A stretch of 64,000 bases of DNA from Liopterus haemorrhoidalis. Its lineage: Eukaryota; Arthropoda; Insecta; Coleoptera; Dytiscidae. The stretch lies in contig OZ020622.1 in NCBI GenBank assembly GCA_963971575.1, positions 10,144,279 to 10,208,278 of the forward strand. The letters run 5' to 3'. The position numbers were made by a program, and so were the translations under genes. Position 1 is the stretch's first letter; the number at the start of each line of letters is the position of its first letter. Shown here in pieces: positions 42,430 through 52,793 of this stretch. A model generated the notes under the pieces. That model made no database searches. It was not told the origin of the DNA and worked only from the letters and a program-made list of their open reading frames with translations.

Positions 42430-42643
42430 CAGATTTAAAATCTGGTTAACTTTTTCATTAACCTTAACCGAAACCGATTTTTTCACATAGTTTATCGGTA
42501 ACCTTTAACCGGTTGTTCTAGAAAAACGGTTAACCGTAATATTTTCTGTAATTTTATGCATTACGAATATAACATCGTCGTCATGAAAAAGATAAAAATA
42601 AACTACCGTGTTTTTCGGACCATAAGACGCACCGGACGATATA

Positions 42644-43209
42644 GACCGGGAGCTCATGACAGTTTTTGGTCTCCGATTTCATATAGCATGCCTTTTGGAG
42701 GAGAGAATATTTACCCTGTGACAACAAAAAAGGGATGGTACTAAACCCTTGCACGCTTTCCGGTCATAGGGAAAATTGCATTTCCACTTAAACACAAAAT
42801 TTTTGTGCTTTTCTTTGATTTAATATTGCTTGCCCTTTTGTCAAAAGAAAGTTATAACAAATTTAAAGTCTTTTAAATATATGCATGCGATTCGGAGGGT
42901 CCCAAAGGGCTCAAACGGTCATGTGATCTTGTAATAAATAAATATGATTTTCCGCGTTTTCATACAGCATGCCTATAATTAAAAGACTTTAAATTTGTTA
43001 TAACTTTCTTTTGACAAAAGGGCAAGCAATATTAAATCAGAGAAAAACACAAAAATTTTGTGCAAGTGGAAATGCAATTTTCCCTATGACCGGAAAGCGT
43101 GCAGGGGTTTAGTACCACCCCTTTTTTTGTTGTCACAGGTTAAATATTCTCTCCTCCAAAAGGCATGCTGTATGAAATCGGAGACCAAAAATGTCATGAG
43201 CTCCCGGTC
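42644..43209 (-). repeat. Foldback element Z, copy 2 (complete)
   Basis: 566 bp between TA dinucleotides. Arms of about 225 bp start GACCGGGAGCTCATGACA and are inverted around a ~115-bp spacer. Relative to the 55014-55578 copy the whole element lies the other way round: the arm with GACAGTTTTTGG is on the left here and on the right there. The open frames on both strands in this stretch arise from the palindrome. Confidence 0.92.
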
Positions 43210-43224
43210 TAATAAGACGCAGCC

Positions 43225-43700
43225 CAAATTTATGAGACAATTTTTAGAAAAAATATTTATTATTACAATAATTTGTACCAGCAACATTCTGTTCATCTTC
43301 ACTCTCTGTACTATCACTTGTCTCGTTAATGTCATTGTTCGTATTATTTTCGTCTGAACTATTGTAGTCAATCTCTTCAAAAACCACGTCGTCTTCGATA
43401 CTATCCAATACGTTGCATATACCGAATTTCTTAAAAGACTTTATAGTCGTCTTTTCTTTTACAGCATCCCATGGATTTTTACCCAGGTACTTTTGAAATT
43501 GTCGTCTGTTTCATCCGTTGCTGTAACATCACGATTTGGCTTTATCATTCGTTTGTTCCACTCTTCCCGCATAAAATTCTTAAATGGTTTATTAATCGAC
43601 CCAAGGGTTGTCGTTGACTTGTAAGGACCCCAGAAATTACTAATTCTGTATTCATTTCTATTATATTTTCTTGGTTGATTCTGTTTTTTGCGCACCGAAT
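43225..43700 (-). pseudogene. pogo/Tigger-like transposase C-terminal relic
   Basis: The minus strand reads NFWGPYKSTTTLGSINKPFK, NFMREEWNKRMIKPNRDV, then after a frame change WDAVKEKTTIKSFKKFGICN and VLDSIEDDVVFEEIDYNSSD. This is the INKPFK-LR-W ... IxxSFKKCGI-N-LDG-ED pattern at the C-terminus of pogo/Tigger (DDE_1, jerky-like) transposases, followed by an acidic tail. Stops and frame changes make it dead, and the catalytic core is not present. Confidence 0.75.
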
Positions 43701-43800
43701 TGATTCCACACTAATATCGCACACTTTTGAAACAATGCACCATAAGACGCACTCCAATTGTGAGTAGATTTTTCTGTGTAAAAAGGTGCATCTTATGGAA

Positions 43801-44420
43801 GAAGATTTTGTTTTCATTCTTCCTTGAACAACTACGTCTGAAATTTTTTAATGTATACAACAGCTTTCATTCTGAGTTATTAGTGTTTTAGGCGTTGAAT
43901 TTCTTTTCTAATTACATGAAACAGTAAACTATCAACCTACGTACGAAATTTTTGGATTAAATAGGTTAGAAAAGCATTTAAGCAAGATTAAATAGACATG
44001 TGAGGTAAATATAGTCATTAAAACTGAAGCTCGACGTATCCTAATTTTAAGATCATATTCTCAAAGCTGTGGAAGTGTACCGTAATAATTATAACACACA
44101 ATAAACTTTACATGTTGAAAATATGTAAATTAACTAATGGTTAAATTCAGATGTTAGAAATAACCGTCTGCTTAACATATAATTATAATCTGCTTTCCTT
44201 TAAGGTTAAAATATTTTTTTAATTTATCGATAAAGATTTGAGCGTGGTTTTAAAATTTACTAAAAAATATTTTAGACAGTGATTGAGTGATTTGCATTTT
44301 AGTGTGTTTTGTAACTCATCCATCATCATGATATTGTTAACTGCAAAATACAATTTTTTAGATTAATCAATATCAATCATTATTAAATTAGGAAATACGT
44401 GTTAATAATATGTTAAATTA
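43801..44420. other. AT-rich spacer, nothing recognised
   Basis: No coding or repeat termini were seen. Confidence 0.5.
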
Positions 44421-44651
44421 GCCAACCGAGCGCATTAAGTCGTGCGGTTTGTACTGGTGAAAACTGTCCGGTCAGTGGTTCGAGCCTGCTTCGTTGGTGA
44501 TATTATTCGGGCGAGAATAATATGTTTACATTACTACTATTTTGACAATAATTCACCCCTCATCCAGGTGTACGAGCTCGCCCCCCTGGCATCGGCGATT
44601 AGCCTCGTTGCAGAAATAGGCCGATGTAAAATAAATGAATAAAAAAAAATG
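44421..44651 (+). repeat. tRNA-derived SINE, copy 1
   Basis: A ~230-bp unit with a tRNA-like head starting GCCAACCGAGCGC, a canonical Pol III B box GGTTCGAGCC (44477-44486), a stem-loop TATTATTCGGGCGAGAATAA, the block GGCATCGGCGATTA and an A-rich tail with AATAAATGAATAAAA. It matches 62898-63137 (inverted) over its whole length. Confidence 0.88.
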
Positions 44652-44734
44652 TTAAATTAAATATCACCTGGATAGTTTAATTGCAATTAAATTACTAATT
44701 TAACAACAACACATAATATACTCAAACCATGTAC

Positions 44735-45130
44735 GGAGAGAGCTACGAAGCAAAGGTATAGAATAAGGGATAATTCAAGTTCCACAAGGAAGTATATTAG
44801 GCCCAGTTCTATTCAGTATAATTGTTAGTATTATACCGCACAATACAACTGCTATAGCCATGTTCGCTGATTATGCTAATACGGCATTCTCAACAAGATA
44901 TAGATACAGAAGATCTTCAGACAGCTACAGGCACAGTATCTAAATGGCTCAACATATGAAACATTCTGTTAAATACTGGAAAATGTGAAACAAAGATATT
45001 TTGTCTCAAAAGAGTGAGAAACCCGCAGAATATAATTTTTACTTAGCAACTACTAGAATGGAATCACAAAAATGAGACTGTTAAATATTTAGGAGTTCAC
45101 CTCGATACTCGCTTAATCTGGAGCCAACAC
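44735..45130 (+). pseudogene. Jockey-type LINE reverse-transcriptase relic
   Basis: The plus strand reads IQVPQGSILGPVLFSIIVS, IIPHNTTAIAMFADYANTAF, then in shifted frames W-N-LNTGKCET and VKYLGVHLDTRLIWSQHI. These are the RT motifs GVPQGSxLGPxLF, FADD (here FADY) and the 'yLGV-LD-rL-w--HI' block of Jockey-clade elements. Frameshifts and stops are frequent. Without a 5' part or tail, its extent is the recognisable part only. Confidence 0.85.
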
Positions 45131-45199
45131 ATCAATAAAAAAAATAAATAAAAAAACACAAAAACTATTTTTTTATTACGCTAAGACTTCCGCAGGGTT

Positions 45200-45520
45200 C
45201 TAAGAAACACTTACTTACTTACTTAATCCTTTATACCTTGTGGTGTCAAGCTGTGTGAGTTTGAGATGGTTCCCTCTTCCAGAAATCACGCCGTAATCAC
45301 GCCACTGCTTCCTATTCTGGGAAAATCTTTGGGTTTCGTTCCATGTTTACTCTATCTGCTATTGCCTCGGTTATTTCTGCATCCCATGGTCTTCCCCGTT
45401 TCCTTTTGCCTGATGGTCTGGTTTAAAGTATTCTTCTGGTCATTCTGTGATCACTCATTCTTTGCATATGACCAAATCACTTAAGTTGATCCTCTTGTAC
45501 GGTGATCCTTACATTTAATC
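45200..45520 (-). pseudogene. LINE ORF2 C-terminal tail relic
   Basis: On the minus strand LVICKE-VITE, RMTRRIL-type and PSGKRKRGRPWDAEITEAIA-like segments appear in alternating frames, matching the conserved end 'H-M---R--R+L---P-GKR+RGRP' of many arthropod LINEs. It is heavily decayed. ACTTACTTACTTA near 45207 marks the outer edge. Confidence 0.5.
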
Positions 45521-45943
45521 GGTCAAGGGGCCTCGGAATGTATAGCGAACAAACAAAAAGACATTCGTTTATGTCCACATTCGTGATAAACTCAACTTTA
45601 CTGCTTTGATACACAACTATTAATTTCAACCGATATAATAAATTAATACTAAGGGCCGCTTTTACAATCGTTGGATAAAGCTCGGATAACGCTATTCCGG
45701 GTATAAAGTCAAAAAATCTCTTTAACCATGCTCGGATAAAGCTCGGATAGGATAAACATCAGAATAAATAACAGAATATCTTATCTGTCCAACGACACTT
45801 CAGATAAAGGGCAGTATAAGTTATTCCCTTGCTCTGATTGGTGAATAAGTATTTGTTACCCAGCTACGGTAAAAAAATTAAATTGACGAAATAAATGTTA
45901 CATTATAAGGTTTTATTTGAATTTTTATTACAGTTATATAATT

Positions 45944-46055
45944 GTGGTTGCAGCAGCGTAGTGGTTAGCTCACTTGCTTTGAATGTGTGGAATCATTAGA
46001 TCAACCTAGTACGAGCAGAGATTAAAAAAAAACTTGGTTGTTGCAACCACGGAAA
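45944..46055 (+). repeat. Possible tRNA-derived SINE-like unit
   Basis: GCAGCGTAGTGGTTAGC resembles a tRNA D arm/A box and AGATCAACC a weak B box about 45 bases later, followed by an A run. The unit is bounded by GTGGTTGCA and TGCAACCAC, a perfect 9-bp inverted repeat. Confidence 0.35.
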
Positions 46056-46172
46056 TATGAGGCATACGTTAAGTCATACGTTAAAAGTATACGTTAGGTC
46101 ATGTCAGAGAACGCTTGTCGCGACTTGAAAATCTCTAAAACCTAAACATTGCCGTACGAAATAATAATAGTA

Positions 46173-46611
46173 CAGTAATCCCTCGTTATTCATATATTTG
46201 TTCAGCAGTTTAGATTACACGCAGTTGTGAACAGTAGCAGTCGATTACCGCTGGAATATGCTCCTAGCACTTTGAGCGCTTCGAATCTAACTGGCCACTA
46301 TCACCCCTTCCACACTATGTACACAAAATGCCTGTTTTTGTATATGTATATATACAGTATTGGGCTGACTAACGAATGAACTGGTTGTTATTAATTTGTA
46401 TATTTTTCAAAATGCGAACTGGTTGTTAATATTGTTATACAGTGAAAAAATACTGTTATTAACCAGTGAAATTTTCCCCCTGAGAGAACTAGTTGCAATT
46501 TTGGCAGTTCACCACTGTACAAAATATGTATACGGTTAATCTTACTACTCGCGTTTTTTTGTCCACAGTATGTTAGTGGAACGTTAGCTCCGCAGTGACA
46601 AGGGATTACAG
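46173..46611. mobile_element. Tigger/pogo-type MITE, nested
   Basis: The ends CAGTAATCCCTCG and (inverse) CTGTAATCCCTTG are flanked by TA (46171-46172; 46612-46613). This is the usual form of Tigger-type MITE ends. The 439-bp body is non-coding. Confidence 0.72.
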
Positions 46612-46899
46612 TACATAAATATGAACCACAATCAGAGCCACCACGTGCAGTTGTACATAGTCAGCACCGCACACGAGCGGCTCATCAAAGAGAATTCATA
46701 ATAGAATTCTACTAGTAGAGGGCGTAGATTTTAAAGCGATTACCTTGTTTTCTGGTAACGGATTTTTATTTGTAGAAACCTTAATGTCTCTAAATATATT
46801 TAACAAGTCTTCAAGACCTTGTTTTATTCTTTTTAATATTTTTTGTAACACAGGTGCCCGAAAAAGTTGTTTTATATTTAATATAAAAGATGTATGTCA

Positions 46900-47140
46900 T
46901 ACATACAACCATAAATTATGAATTAAAAAAAAAAACAATTAAATTACAAGGGTGTATGTTTTAACATACAACTATGTTTTGTAAGTTTTTTATTTTTTAA
47001 GACATACAACTATGGTTTTCTGCTTTTTTCTCCGATACCGGTAATGCTATCTTATGGAAATTATTGGAACAAGAAGGTTACGTGACATACAACTCTATAG
47101 TATTGAAAAGTGCATTTGACAAAAAATGTCACATACAACC
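46900..47140 (+). repeat. Cluster of five ACATACAAC motifs
   Basis: ACATACAAC begins at 46900, 46964, 47002, 47085 and 47131, three times followed by TATG or CATA. The spacing is irregular (38-83 bp), so it is not a tandem array. Confidence 0.8.
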
Positions 47141-47350
47141 TTATTATTTTCAGCCGACGATATGACTCTTCCAATATGTCAGTTTATGTGTCAAACAATA
47201 CCAACTTTATTTTATTTACTATAAAACCATGGATAACATCCGAGAATAAAAAATGCATTGTAAAAGCGAACGTTGGAATAAACATCGGAATAAACTTATA
47301 CCTCAGATAGTTGTACCGCTTCTTATCCGAGGTTTGTAAAAGCGGCCTTT

Positions 47351-48505
47351 AGAATAAAATTCAATACAATATATTTTGGAGTATATCTTACAGATGTTAT
47401 ATTAATACAGATATTTATTACAATTATTCATTTCCTGAAGTAAATTTTTCATGAGAAGCAAACTTGGCACTTAACTCTATCCATCTGCCCACATAGTTTA
47501 AGCAAAATATTCACCATTTTGAGTTAATTAACTTGAAAAACTTAATATAAAAGGTATTCCTTGTGAAAGATGGGGTAGAAGATGTAAAGTAGTATTCCCT
47601 GTTAATCGTGATAAGGCAAATGAAGTTATAATGAACTCCGGTAGTATAGGTAGCTGTAAAATTCTTTGATGTAGTCTTTTAAGATCTTAATTTTGAAAGG
47701 AGTAAAAGAAATTAGTTTAAAGTTTCACAACATTGCGGTTTTGGATCAATAGAATAAAAGAGCCTGGTTCAGTAAAAATAAATGAATAAACCAATTGAAA
47801 AACAAATGAAAATAACCCTAATTAGTTCATCTCTTGGTCATTTTAAGAAATAAGAAGTTAAAAGAACTGTTTATCTCAGTATTTTAATTCCGTGTTATAA
47901 ACTCTTTAAAAATTTATAATACCAGTGCTTTGAATAGCGCGATTCTGAATAGCGCGATTCCGAAGAGCCCAGATACACTAATTAACTATTTTTAGCAATT
48001 TAACTAATTATCAAGAGCGTAGTAGACGCAGTCATGAGAACACGACCAACTTAAAAATTAATGGCAACACTTTAGAGAGAATTTATACTTTCAAATAATA
48101 ATATACTTTTATTTCCTTAGATGTTTTTTACAGAACATATGGAACAAGTCATACAATTGATATATAAAAAATTAAAAAAAAAACTAGTATAAAAGTACAA
48201 CCTACAATACAAAAATGCCTTTAGCAACAATGAAAATTAGATTTAATTGTTCATTATTGCTATTACATTGTTTCCTTATACTAATTATTAATTATAAGCT
48301 ATAGTAATTATAAAAGTTTACATTTATTAAAAAATTCATCTAGGTTATTATAGAAGGAATGTTCCAGGAGGAATTCTTTTAATGTTTTTTTAAACCTTTT
48401 TAGGTTCTCAGCTAACTTGAGCAACTTGGGCAAATGATAAATCACGTGAATCTGATACAATAGAAGCTGCTAATGCATCGTATTTTGCAAAACTTTTCAA
48501 ACTTC
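47351..48505. other. AT-rich region, nothing recognised
   Basis: Contains only a short duplication (AATAGCGCGATTC twice near 47934-47962). No coding. Confidence 0.5.
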
Positions 48506-49000
48506 TGTCTAGGAACATCAATATTAGATTATACTAAGCTATAGTACGTCTCGTACTTATGTATGGTTCCAAAACATGGACCTGCATAAAGCGAAATCGA
48601 CAACACCTCATAGTTTTCGAAAATAAAATATTACTCCAAATATTTGGTCCCATTCAAATTAATGGTGAATGGAGAATCCGTAAGAACAAATATATCCGAG
48701 AACAGTACTCAAGGCCGAGTATCACACAACTAAGAGGTAGACGATTACAATGGATAGGATACGTGCTGAGGATGAGAGAGGACAGAATGGTTAGGAAATT
48801 TGAATGTCGATCAGTGGAAAGACCTCGCAAAAGATAGAGAGGTCAGCTAACCGAATATCTAACAAGTGTTGGTATAGAGGACACATGGAAAGACCTCGCA
48901 AAAGATAGAGAGGTCAGCTAACCGAATATCTAACAAGTGTTGGTATAGAGGACACATGGAAAGACCTGACAATGAACAGATCAAGATGAAGGACTTATGT
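48506..49000 (+). pseudogene. LINE ORF2 C-terminal region relic
   Basis: Reads AIVRLVLMYGSKTWTCIKRN, QHLIVFENKILLQIFGPIQI, NGEWRIRKNKYIREQYSRPS, RLQWIGYVLRMREDRMVRKF and ERPRKR. This is the post-RT 'LLYGSETW ... LE-FE-K-LR-IYGP ... LRW-GH--RM' domain of endonuclease-RT non-LTR elements common in arthropods. The 92-codon frame starting at 48559 stops at 48835, just inside a 71-bp tandem duplication. The RT and endonuclease domains are not present upstream. Confidence 0.88.
48815..48956 (+). repeat. 71-bp tandem duplication in the LINE tail
   Basis: TGGAAAGACCTCGCAAAAGA starts at 48815 and 48886, and the same start (TGGAAAGACCT) recurs at 48957, exact 71-bp steps. The two full units are nearly identical, so the duplication is recent relative to the decay of the LINE. 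Confidence 0.93.
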
Positions 49001-49130
49001 GCGTGAGGACAATTATTCCAGATATGTTTAATGGTTTGATAAGGCGCTCCACAATCGCATAATATAATTTTGCACTTCTGAAAATTCTCTTTTCAATCGA
49101 TGAATAGTCAATTGTTTGTTCAGCTAAGCC

Positions 49131-49888
49131 AGTGATTCTTAAAGTGGGCGATACTGCCCCCTGGGGGGCACTGGAACGATCCAGGGGGGCGATAGTAGCG
49201 TCGGGTGCATTTGGGGAGCATTGAAAATGACTTGCTTACCTATTGTCAGCACTTGGATGCTCTCCATTCTGACTTCAACCAAAGATTTGAAGATATTTTA
49301 AAAATGAACATACCCGATTGAGTTTTGGATCCTTTCTCAAGTGCAAATACTCCAAGAAGAACTTACAAGAAGAACTGATGGAAGTAACAACAAATTACGA
49401 ATTGAAATTTAAATTCAAAGACAGCTACCAACAGTTCTGGCTGCAAAACCAGATTCCTACAGCTTATCCTGGGTTATGGGCTATAATACAAAAGTTGTCA
49501 ATTGTATTTTCTTCGTCATATTTAGTGGAACGTGGGTTCAATGCTGTCACAAATCTATTTTAAAAAAAGAAACCGACTGCAAATAGCTAATCGCGGTGAT
49601 TTAAGAATACTGATAACAAAAATAGAGCCGATTGATACATTGATAACAGCGCACTACGTTATTCCTTCTCATTAGATGAGGATATGATTTTAATAAATAA
49701 TTTTTAATCATTTTCAAGCTTCAAGGTGTCTTATTTAAAACATCTTTCTTTTCTATATTTTAGAACGTAAGTAGAAATATAGATACATATATCTGTTTGT
49801 TCGTTTAAAGGATGTAGATTTCAAGGGGGCGCTGAGCAATTTTTTTCTGAAAAGGGGTTGGTAGGCCAAATAAGTTTGAGAACCACTG
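49131..49888 (+). mobile_element. hAT transposon (Charlie/ZBED-like), deletion derivative
   Basis: The ends CAGTGATTCTTAAAGTGG and (inverse) CAGTGGTTCTCAAACTT are of the classic Charlie type. The octamers AGCTAAGC (49123-49130) and AGCTAGGC (49889-49896) match at 7 of 8 positions. The body keeps the transposase C-terminus on the plus strand. Confidence 0.9.
49420..49675 (+). pseudogene. hAT (ZBED/SCAND3-like) transposase C-terminal relic
   Basis: Reads QFWLQNQIPTAYPGLWAIIQ, KLSIVFSSSYLVERGFNAVT, NLF, then one frame over KKRNRLQIANRGDLRILITK and IEPIDTLITAHYVIPSH. It corresponds to the hAT dimerisation region and to the 'FPSSYLCE-GFS ... KKRNRL-----DLRL-LS-I-P-I--L---HQ-Q-SH' tail of Charlie-type transposases. 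A frameshift near 49562 separates the parts. Confidence 0.88.
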
Positions 49889-49896
49889 AGCTAGGC

Positions 49897-50762
49897 ATAA
49901 AGTGAAAACATATATTTCTTTAATTGAAAATAATCTTGACCTCCAAAATAATAAAAATCCCTTAAAAAACTCTAAGCAATAAGGCAAATCGTCCTGGATC
50001 AAATGCCGTTCAACTTATAATTGTTTATATTTGTGAATGGTGTGTTGCCCGACTCACCCTTGTCCCGGATCTACACCTATGCATAATCTAAAATTAACTT
50101 ATCTGATCCCAAACTGAAAGAAGTATACTGTAAAATTTTTAATCATGAATTCGAGATAGTTCAACGCCAATTTAATTATGAAGATTCAAATCAACAGAGA
50201 AAATCAAAGCATATTTTTTCATTAGCAATCAAAATGACGTGATTCGTTTTGAGTTTAGGGAATTTGTGTTTGTAATAAACGAAATAATGGCAAAAATGAT
50301 GAAATACGAAATTTTTTGATTTACATTCCCATCAACACTAACGTGCTTACAAAATAACGTGGATTAATCGAACAATATCAGTAAATTTCCCCCGATTCAT
50401 ATTTAGGATCAAAAAAGTAAAGATTTGATAACATTGACATAGCTGTTAATTCTAGATGAAACATGATAAATTACTTAGTAATGTTCCACAGAACTATTTA
50501 ATTAAAACTTAATTTTAGAAAAGTTAATATAATATTGTCTTTCTACGTAATATTTACTAATATTACAAATTTGCCAGTATATAAAGATGCTTTCAGCTAC
50601 TTTTAGTTTGCTATTTTTGTAAAATCTTGAAACATCGTGGAATTTCACTAAAATCTTTGCAACTGTACTGGATTCGCCAGTGAAATCTGACGGTTTTGTA
50701 AATGGGATAAATAAATTCATTTTTGAAATTTATTCATAATTTTTACTTGCCCGACCTTAATA
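49897..50762. other. AT-rich region with one copy of a short dispersed repeat
   Basis: About 49925-50030 resembles 54770-54870 (shared: AATAATCT, ATAAAAAT, CTAAGCAATA, ATGCCGTT), so a further dispersed repeat of unknown class is present. Otherwise nothing recognised. Confidence 0.45.
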
Positions 50763-51510
50763 TACAAGGTGTCTCAAAAGAAATTTTATATTTAGTGGAT
50801 CGATTAAAAAAAAAGTAAGCCGTATATAGAAAAAATGTTTATTAATTATTAAAATACACTTTTTGGGGATTTATTTCTTAAAAATAATATCGTATAAATG
50901 TAGACCCTCGCGTTCTCGGCACTCATTTAATCGAACAGTAAAATTACTTATGACGTCTCGGCAGGTGGACTCTATGGGATACGACAGCCCATACGGTCAC
51001 TTTAGGCGAATGTAGGGGTTTCTGATGTTTGCGTTTCGGATTCGTTGCACTCCAGTAGCGGCAGTTCTGCTTATTTACGTGGCCATTAAGATGAAAATGA
51101 GCTTCATCCGAAAACAAAATGTTGGTAAACGTTGAAAATCGCTCAATCACCTGATTTACGAAATTAAGCCTCTGACTGGCATCTTGGGGCTTTAATTCTT
51201 GCACCAATTGAATTTTGTAGGGGTGCAGCTTTAGGTCTTTGTGCATAATGCGATGTAATGATGATCTATGCACATTTAAAGCACTTGCGCGCTTCCAAAT
51301 TGAAAGGTTCGGGTCGTCACGAACAGACTGATTAATATTCTCCACGTTTTCTACCGTTCTTGATGACCTAGGTCGCCCGGATTTTGATTTATCCAGCGTT
51401 GTACCAGTCTCTTCAAACTTTTTAACCCAATGTCGAATGAGAGGAATGCTTGGCGCCTCATTTAAGTGGTGAAAACCTCGAATACTGCAGAATTTTCTAC
51501 GCGCTACAGT
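50763..51510 (-). mobile_element. DD41D transposon, truncated second copy
   Basis: The left end (TA)CAAGGTGTCTCAAAAG is intact and matches the 37337-38653 element. About 560 bp are missing near 50975 (the jump from GGCAGGTGGACTC to GCCCATACGGTCAC), and the right end is lost where LINE sequence begins at 51511. Confidence 0.9.
50944..51505 (-). pseudogene. DD41D transposase, N-terminal to first catalytic Asp
   Basis: Reads from about 51500: IRGFHHLNEAPSIPLIRHWV, KKFEETGTTLDKSKSGRPRS, DPNLSIWKRASALNVHRSSL, RIMHKDLKLHPYKIQLVQEL, FSDEAHFHLNGHVNKQNCRY and WAVVSHRVH. It is nearly identical to the protein of 37448-38575 up to the deletion. The first catalytic Asp (FSDEAH) is present; the second and third are deleted. 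The original start is lost. Confidence 0.9.
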
Positions 51511-51605
51511 AGTCCAAACTAACGTTTGGCATCAATCGTCGTAGCATATCAGCTCTTTCTTCCGCCTTGTTGGCCACCGTCTTAAGATGTTCCCCGTACC
51601 CTCAC
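51511..51605 (-). pseudogene. LINE post-RT fragment (Jockey/R1-type)
   Basis: The minus strand reads GYGEHLKTVANKAEERADML then RRLMPNVSLD, the typical post-RT block 'HL---A-KA------L-RLMPN--GP' of Jockey/R1-type LINEs. It is a short piece adjoining the truncated DD41D copy. Confidence 0.78.
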
Positions 51606-52185
51606 CTACTCTCATTCAAAAACCATCAGGTTTCACTGGTGGACCCTGTATATGGCAGGACTAGGTGTACGAGAAACCAACTAAGAATATTAATTGAACA
51701 ATTTTATTTAACATATTTCACCAAGGAATGACGGAAAATCTCTATCCAATCTCTGTTTTAAACTATTCTATAACATTTAGTGTTGTTTAATTCGTAACGA
51801 GTTGCTTCTCCTGTGTTTCAAAGATTAAATCACGGAACAGTAGAAAGTAACAAGACTGAAATGAACATTTCAAGTACTGAATATGTACTTAGAGATACTT
51901 AATAGTTAGGACTTACAACTTAGTTAAAATTTAAACGTTATCAACTACTCACTATTGTCAAACCATCATCCATAAACATTAAATCTTTAGTAAATAGAAG
52001 AAAAACACACAAAGTAAATACAACACACAAAACTACTTCATTAAAATTCAATAGAACGTGTGTTACTAAAAGAAATATTATTCAATCCAGATGTCTCTGA
52101 GCATGTAAAAAATAATTATTACATAAATAACAACAGATTCCAAAACTTATAGATCACCTCACATGAGAATAGATTTATCAATCCG
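51606..52185. other. AT-rich spacer, nothing recognised
   Basis: No coding or termini identified. Confidence 0.5.
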
Positions 52186-52188
52186 TTA

Positions 52189-52790
52189 TACCCTTTTCAC
52201 ACTAGATCTTTAAGATCGGATGTTAAAGTGAATGTATTTTTAAACGCTAATGTGAAACCGTATGGCCTCGTCTAAATACGAGCGATGTTTAAGACAGAGA
52301 TCTGCGTCTTAAACTTCGTCCGCTTTGCCAACTTAATTTCTATTATAAAAAAATACTCCTTGAATTTGTGCTGTCAACATTTTATATTATCATAAACAAG
52401 AATACTGTATTATATCGACGTTATAAGAAGTTTATACTTATTGTTATAATAAAATTATTTATTTTAATAATTTGTTTAATAAAATACAGAGCTACAATAA
52501 TTGAGATAAAATGTATTGACTTACATGTTAATACAGGTGTAATATATTCTTTATTGTAGTGCCTTTATTGTAGAATGAAATGAAATATCCTTAATTGTTT
52601 ATAATATGTCAAAACGTGCGTCTGCGCAGACAGTTCAAAACTGGTAATTTCATGACGGTGACTTAAGGACAAAATTACTGTAGCTGATGACAGCACCAGA
52701 GATTTAAACATCAAGTGTGAAAGCATACCGATCTTAAACATCGGTGAACTTTAAGTTCACTCGTCTTAAAGATCTAGTGTGAAAAGGGTA
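52189..52790. mobile_element. PIF/Harbinger-like MITE
   Basis: The TIR TACCCTTTTCACACTAGATC continues with TTTAAGA at both ends and is flanked by TTA (52186-52188; 52791-52793), the 3-bp target of PIF/Harbinger. TA alone would also fit. Inside each end lie further AAACATC/TTAAAC motifs. The 602-bp body is non-coding; the 63-codon frame at 52368-52559 is AT-rich noise. Confidence 0.82.
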
Positions 52791-52793
52791 TTA

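Larger units (their letters stand above)
42605..43800 (-). mobile_element. pogo/Tigger-like transposon remnant, split by foldback Z
   Basis: The left end carries CGGACCATAAGACGCACC and the right side has the inverse of CTTCCATAAGATGCACC near 43783-43800. Further CCATAAGACGCAC motifs lie near 43738-43751. The 566-bp foldback Z (42644-43209) interrupts it between GACGCACCGGACGA and ATAAGACGCAGCC. A decayed transposase C-terminus lies on the minus strand. The family assignment rests on the protein rather than on the ends. Confidence 0.65.
45653..47350. mobile_element. Large TIR element with nested Tigger-type MITE
   Basis: The left end GGGCCGCTTTTACAATCG and the inverse of the right end AAAGGCCGCTTTTACAAAC are inverted repeats; both are followed inside by multiple GGATAA/CGGATAAAGC-type motifs. 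The borders suggest a short TA-rich target duplication, so PIF/Harbinger is plausible. The 1.7-kb body holds a tRNA-like unit, a Tigger-type MITE and a cluster of ACATACAAC motifs. No transposase was seen. Confidence 0.6.

Noticed and set aside
42644..43209. Inversion of the central spacer between foldback copies as evidence of recombination between arms
   Set aside because: Arm-specific differences are swapped as well, so the whole element is simply inserted in the opposite orientation.
42556..43380. Open frames on both strands around 42556-42744 and 43058-43380
   Set aside because: Produced by the inverted arms of foldback element Z; similar frames appear at 29773-30111 and 54927-55190 for the same reason.
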